The notes under the pieces were generated by a model. The model was not told where the DNA came from and searched no databases. It worked only from the letters and a program-made list of their open reading frames with translations. Positions 60,846 through 64,000 of a stretch of DNA of 64,000 nucleotides are shown here, piece by piece. Source of the stretch: Rhodospirillales bacterium (GTDB lineage: Bacteria; Pseudomonadota; Alphaproteobacteria; Rhodospirillales; Shumkoniaceae). The position numbers and the translations under genes were made by a program. The stretch's first letter is position 1; each line of letters begins with the position of its first letter. The DNA lies in contig JACZKS010000106.1 of the NCBI GenBank assembly GCA_014859895.1, positions 28,260 to 92,259 of the forward strand, in the 5' to 3' direction.

Positions 60846-62204
60846 ATGGACGTTGTGCACCTCATGGACGCTCCCCTTTTCAAGGGGCTGACCACCACCC
60901 CGGCGATGAGGGAAATCTTCGACGCCGACGCCTGGCTTCAGGCCTGGCTGGATGTCGAAGCGGCGCTGGCCGAGGCCCAGGCGGAGATCGGCATGGTCCC
61001 CGCGGCGGCCGCGAAGGCGATCCGCGAGAAGGCCGACATCCGCCTCATCGACCAGGACAAGGTGCGCGAGCACGGTAAGGAAACCGCCCACACGTTGATG
61101 GGAATCCTCAAGGAATACCGCCGGAACCTGGACGAACCCCACCAGACGTGGCTGCATTACGGTGCGACCACCCAGGACATCATCGACAGCGGCACCATGC
61201 TGCAGGTGGCACGGGCGCACAAGGTCATCGAGGACCAGCTCGCCGGCCTTATCCGCGATTGCCTGCCCCTGATGAAAAAGCATCGCGACACGCTGATGGT
61301 CGCCCGTTCCCATGGCAACCATGCGCTGCCCTTCACCTTCGGGCTGAAGGTCGCCGGCTGGCTGGACGAGATGGACCGCAACCTCGACCGATGGCAGTCG
61401 ATCAAGGATCGCTGCCTGGTCGGCAGCATGTCGGGAGCCATCGGCACCTACGCGGCCTGGGGGGAGCAGGGGCTGGACGTGCAAAGGCTCACCTGCCAAA
61501 AGCTGGGCCTCGGGGTGCCGAGGACCTGGTGGCACAGCCAGCGCGACCGTCTGGCGGAGCTTTGCGGCGTGATGGCGCTGATCGCCGGTACGGCGGCGCG
61601 CATCGCACAGGAAGTCTACGTCTCCAGCATGACCGAGATCGGCGAACTGGCCGAGCCCTACAAGAAGGGGATCGTCGGGTCGAGCACGATGCCGCACAAG
61701 ATCAATCCGATCGTCAGCGAATGGGTCTTTTCGCTGGCCCGGATCGTGCGGGGCAACGCCGACGTCATGGCCGAGCTGATGGCTCCCCAGAACGAGCGCG
61801 ACGGCTGTTCCTGGCGGGCCGAATGGATCAAGCTTCCCGAAAGCTTCTGCATGACTTCGGCTCTGTTGGCCCATCTGCACAAGGTTCTGACCGGGCTGCA
61901 GGTCAATACGGAACGCATGTACGCGAACCTCAACATGTTGAAGGGCGTGCTGTTGTCCGAGCGTGTGATGTTCGTGCTGTCCAAGGCGATGCCGCTTGGA
62001 CAGGCGCACGAGGTCATCCATGAACTTTCCCTGGCGGCGCTCGCCCAGGACCGCCCGCTGCTGGAGGTGCTGATGGAAGACGAGAGGGTTTCGGCGGTTT
62101 GCAGCCGGCCGGAGATCGAAGACGCGCTCAAGCCCGAAAACTACATCGGCATGTCGGGCGCCGTGGTCGACGCCCTGCTTGCCGATCTCGAAAAGCGAAC
62201 CTGA
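60846..62204 (+). CDS. adenylosuccinate lyase/fumarase-superfamily C-N lyase
   Basis: A 452-residue lyase. The family signature GIVGSSTMPHKINPIVSEW is intact, and HYGATTQDIIDSG and MVARSHGNHALPFTFGLKVAGWLDEM mark the other active-site loops. This branch includes carboxymuconate cycloisomerase-like and iminodisuccinate- or EDDS-lyase-type enzymes that release fumarate from N-substituted aspartates. ATG 60846 starts the protein; the track's frame begins in the aminotransferase. The partners in the operon point to an amino dicarboxylate. Confidence 0.87.
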   Translation: MDVVHLMDAPLFKGLTTTPAMREIFDADAWLQAWLDVEAALAEAQAEIGMVPAAAAKAIREKADIRLIDQDKVREHGKETAHTLMGILKEYRRNLDEPHQTWLHYGATTQDIIDSGTMLQVARAHKVIEDQLAGLIRDCLPLMKKHRDTLMVARSHGNHALPFTFGLKVAGWLDEMDRNLDRWQSIKDRCLVGSMSGAIGTYAAWGEQGLDVQRLTCQKLGLGVPRTWWHSQRDRLAELCGVMALIAGTAARIAQEVYVSSMTEIGELAEPYKKGIVGSSTMPHKINPIVSEWVFSLARIVRGNADVMAELMAPQNERDGCSWRAEWIKLPESFCMTSALLAHLHKVLTGLQVNTERMYANLNMLKGVLLSERVMFVLSKAMPLGQAHEVIHELSLAALAQDRPLLEVLMEDERVSAVCSRPEIEDALKPENYIGMSGAVVDALLADLEKRT

Positions 62205-62223
62205 AGCCAGGCAGGACCAGTCG

Positions 62224-63633
62224 ATGCCCGACACCAACTACTCCTCTTGCTGGCTGTTTCCTCTCGCCCAATGGGGGGCGGGCCTCGATGGCGACGCGCT
62301 TGCCGAACCGGTTCGGTCGCGTCTCGGCGACTGCGCCCTCGATTGGTGGGGCGCCATGATTGCCGGAACCCGCCATCGGCTGGCCGAGCCCTATCGGCGA
62401 GTTCTTGGCGGGCCGGTGGCTGGCGACTGTTCGGTCGCCGGTTGCCCGGAAGGCCGGCCGCCCTTGCAGGCCGCCGCCGCGAATGCCGCGTTGTCGCACC
62501 TCCTCGAAGTCGACGACGGCCACCGGCTGGCCATGATGCATCCGGGAGTGACCGTATTTCCCGTCGTCATGGCCTTGGCGGAACACATGGACCTGAGCGC
62601 AGCCGAAATGCGCGCCGCGGTGGTTGTCGGCTACGAAGTGGGCCTGCGCGTCGGCGCACTGCTGGGCAAGGCTCACTATGCCACCTGTCATACGACGGCG
62701 ACCGCCGGGTGCTTCGGGGCGGCGGCGGCGGCGGCCCGGATTCTCGGGCTGGACGCCGAACGGACCCTTTGGGCGTTGGGCCACGCCGGGACCCAGGCGG
62801 CCGGGTTGTGGCAGTTCCTGGACGACGGGGCCGAAGCCGCCAAGGCCTTCCATCCGGCGACGGCGGTGCGCAACGGCCTGACGGCGGCGATGCTGGCGAG
62901 CGAAGGCATCCCCGGCGCGGCGCGGGTTCTCGAAGGGCGGCGCGGTCTGCTCGCGGCCTGGGGTTTGGCCGGCGATCCGGCCGTGCTGGCCGACGGGCTT
63001 GGCGATCGATTCGAAATTCTCCAGACCACCCTCAAGGGTTGGCCGGCTTGCGGTCAGATGCACAGCAGCCTGGACGCCCTTCGCGATCTGATGCGGCGCG
63101 AAAGGTTGCGGTCCGACGACATCGAGCGGATCGTGGTGACGGGGCCGCGTGCCCAGGTCGATATCGCCGACGTTCGCGATCCGCGTTCCTTCGAGGAGGC
63201 CAAGTTCTCCACCCGCTTCTGCATCGCCTTCCTGGCCCTGGAAGGGAGCCTTTCGTTTTCCAACTTCACCCCAGACGCCCTGGATCGCGACGCCGTGCGG
63301 CGGTTATCAGAAAGGGTTGAGGTCGTCGAGGAGCCATCGTTCACCGCCCGCTTCCCGGCGAAACGGCCCGCCAGGGTTGAGGTGCTTTGCCGCGACGGCT
63401 CGGCGTTTTCCGCCGAACGGAGCTTTCGCCGGGGCGATCCCGAGGATCCATGGTCGTGGGCCGACCTCGTCGAGCGGTTCGATGCGATCACGGTTGGGCT
63501 GGAATCCGTTTTGCGCGGCGAGTTTGTGGCCTGGTCCGAAGCCTTCGGCACGGCGGCCGGTCCGCAGGGCGGCGCCGTCCGTGCCCTGTTTCGGCGGCTG
63601 ATTGAAGATGGAGAGATCCGAGATGAAGCGTGA
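62224..63633 (+). CDS. MmgE/PrpD-family protein
   Basis: A 469-residue protein of the MmgE/PrpD fold, which covers 2-methylcitrate dehydratase and iminodisuccinate epimerase. Typical pieces are CALDWWGAMIAGT, NAALSHLLEVDDGHRLAMMHPGVTVFPVVMALAE and FHPATAVRNGLTAAMLASEG, then GWPACGQMHSSLDAL. Located after a C-N lyase, an epimerase or dehydratase role on the same substrate is likely. ATG 62224 is used. Its 3' end overlaps the SAF-domain gene by 11 bases. Confidence 0.87.
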   Translation: MPDTNYSSCWLFPLAQWGAGLDGDALAEPVRSRLGDCALDWWGAMIAGTRHRLAEPYRRVLGGPVAGDCSVAGCPEGRPPLQAAAANAALSHLLEVDDGHRLAMMHPGVTVFPVVMALAEHMDLSAAEMRAAVVVGYEVGLRVGALLGKAHYATCHTTATAGCFGAAAAAARILGLDAERTLWALGHAGTQAAGLWQFLDDGAEAAKAFHPATAVRNGLTAAMLASEGIPGAARVLEGRRGLLAAWGLAGDPAVLADGLGDRFEILQTTLKGWPACGQMHSSLDALRDLMRRERLRSDDIERIVVTGPRAQVDIADVRDPRSFEEAKFSTRFCIAFLALEGSLSFSNFTPDALDRDAVRRLSERVEVVEEPSFTARFPAKRPARVEVLCRDGSAFSAERSFRRGDPEDPWSWADLVERFDAITVGLESVLRGEFVAWSEAFGTAAGPQGGAVRALFRRLIEDGEIRDEA

Positions 63634-63913
63634 CGCCATTATCCTGCGAGAGGTCGACAACGTTGCCACGCTGCTCCGGGATGCCACGAAGGGCGAGAAG
63701 ATCCGGGCCGGTGTCGGGGACGGCATCGTTGTTGTCACCGCGCGCGACGATATGCCCTTTGGCCACAAGTTTGCGGTGCGCGACATCGCGCGGGGCGAGG
63801 ACATCCTGAAGTACGGCGAGGTGATCGGCCGGGCGACGGCGGACATTCCGGCGGGGGCGCATGCCCATGTTCAGAACATCGAGAGCCTGCGCGGCCGGGG
63901 CGATCTGGCCTGA
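63623..63913 (+). CDS. SAF-domain small subunit of a UxaA-type hydro-lyase
   Basis: A 96-residue protein containing the SAF domain of altronate/galactarate dehydratases: DAIILREVDNVATLLRDATKGEKIRAG, then VRDIARGEDILKYGEVIGRATADIPAGAHAHVQNIES. In many sugar-acid dehydratases this N-terminal part is a separate gene. ATG 63623 follows GGAGAG. It overlaps the MmgE/PrpD gene. The catalytic large subunit starts at 63951. Confidence 0.9.
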   Translation: MKRDAIILREVDNVATLLRDATKGEKIRAGVGDGIVVVTARDDMPFGHKFAVRDIARGEDILKYGEVIGRATADIPAGAHAHVQNIESLRGRGDLA

Positions 63914-63950
63914 GCGTCAACGGATGAGAACTGAGAGAAGGACGGGGTTG

Positions 63951-64000
63951 ATGGAGTTTCAGGGATATCGGCGGGCGGACGGCCGGGTGGGGACGCGCAA
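63951..64000 (+). CDS. 5' end of a UxaA-family dehydratase large subunit (cut by window)
   Basis: ATG 63951 opens MEFQGYRRADGRVGTR, matching the conserved start of UxaA/GarD large subunits (GY-R-DGRVG-RN). The frame runs off the end. It pairs with the SAF-domain subunit 37 bases upstream to form a hydroxy-acid dehydratase. Substrate unknown. Confidence 0.75.
   Translation, partial: MEFQGYRRADGRVGTR

Overview
The window is GC-rich, densely packed DNA from what looks like a soil or rhizosphere alphaproteobacterium. TRAP-TAXI and ABC uptake systems are abundant, IclR, DeoR and LysR regulators sit beside catabolic operons, and protein sequences are Ala/Arg-rich; a Rhodospirillales-like host is plausible but unproven. 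I saw no rRNA, tRNA, CRISPR array, transposase or phage gene.

Region 1 (1-4400): the 3' end of a gene for a duplicated Cys-containing domain, a DUF3309-like mini membrane protein, a minus-strand operon (anchored protein, DUF6134 protein, orphan TAXI lipoprotein), a roughly 630-base stretch holding a broken DUF2384-type antitoxin remnant, and a YajG-like lipoprotein.

Region 2 (4408-17798, minus strand): a compact aryl polyene (APE) cluster. Its sixteen genes follow the order apeC to apeR of the described Ape systems: chain-length factor, acyltransferase, two ACPs, membrane protein, ligase, two dehydratases, glycosyltransferase-acyltransferase fusion, thioesterase, LolA-like carrier, MMPL exporter, lipoprotein, two ketosynthases and a ketoreductase. 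Nearly all junctions overlap by 4-8 bases. No apeA, apeB or aryl-starter enzyme is present. A lipoprotein gene and a PagL-type lipid A deacylase gene lie just upstream.

Region 3 (19187-29601): an IclR-centred catabolic locus. On the minus strand are a TAXI binding protein, a fused TRAP permease, a cytosolic sialidase-like protein, a DapA-family lyase and the IclR regulator. Divergently transcribed are an iron-type alcohol dehydrogenase, a four-carbon acid sugar kinase and a PdxA2-type dehydrogenase. Three near-identical 15-bp sites (GWTCGGAATSCGWWC) lie in the promoters and suggest one IclR regulon. Remnants of a GntR regulator and a creatininase follow, then a DMT exporter.

Region 4 (30966-43883): an amino-sugar or rare-sugar locus under a DeoR regulator. 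It holds a YdjC/ChbG deacetylase, an ABC sugar importer with its ATPase, a Gfo/Idh/MocA oxidoreductase, a NagB-like protein with altered catalytic residues, a fucose-isomerase-like protein and a LacD-type aldolase. Divergent genes encode a ketose 3-epimerase-like protein and a PfkB kinase. A DeoR-type dyad overlaps the main promoter.

Region 5 (43907-58432): a region with a D-amino-acid and peptide theme. It contains a D-threonine-aldolase-like enzyme, a polar amino acid ABC transporter, two RidA proteins, an IclR regulator, a SelA-like PLP enzyme, a Dpp-type peptide ABC transporter and an N-acyl-D-amino-acid deacylase. Similar sites (TRTCCG-N6-CGGACA) precede both transporter operons.

Region 6 (58439-64000): a LysR regulator diverges from an aminotransferase, an adenylosuccinate-lyase-family C-N lyase, an MmgE/PrpD protein and a split UxaA-type dehydratase cut by the window end. 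Lyase plus MmgE/PrpD plus aminotransferase recalls iminodisuccinate breakdown.
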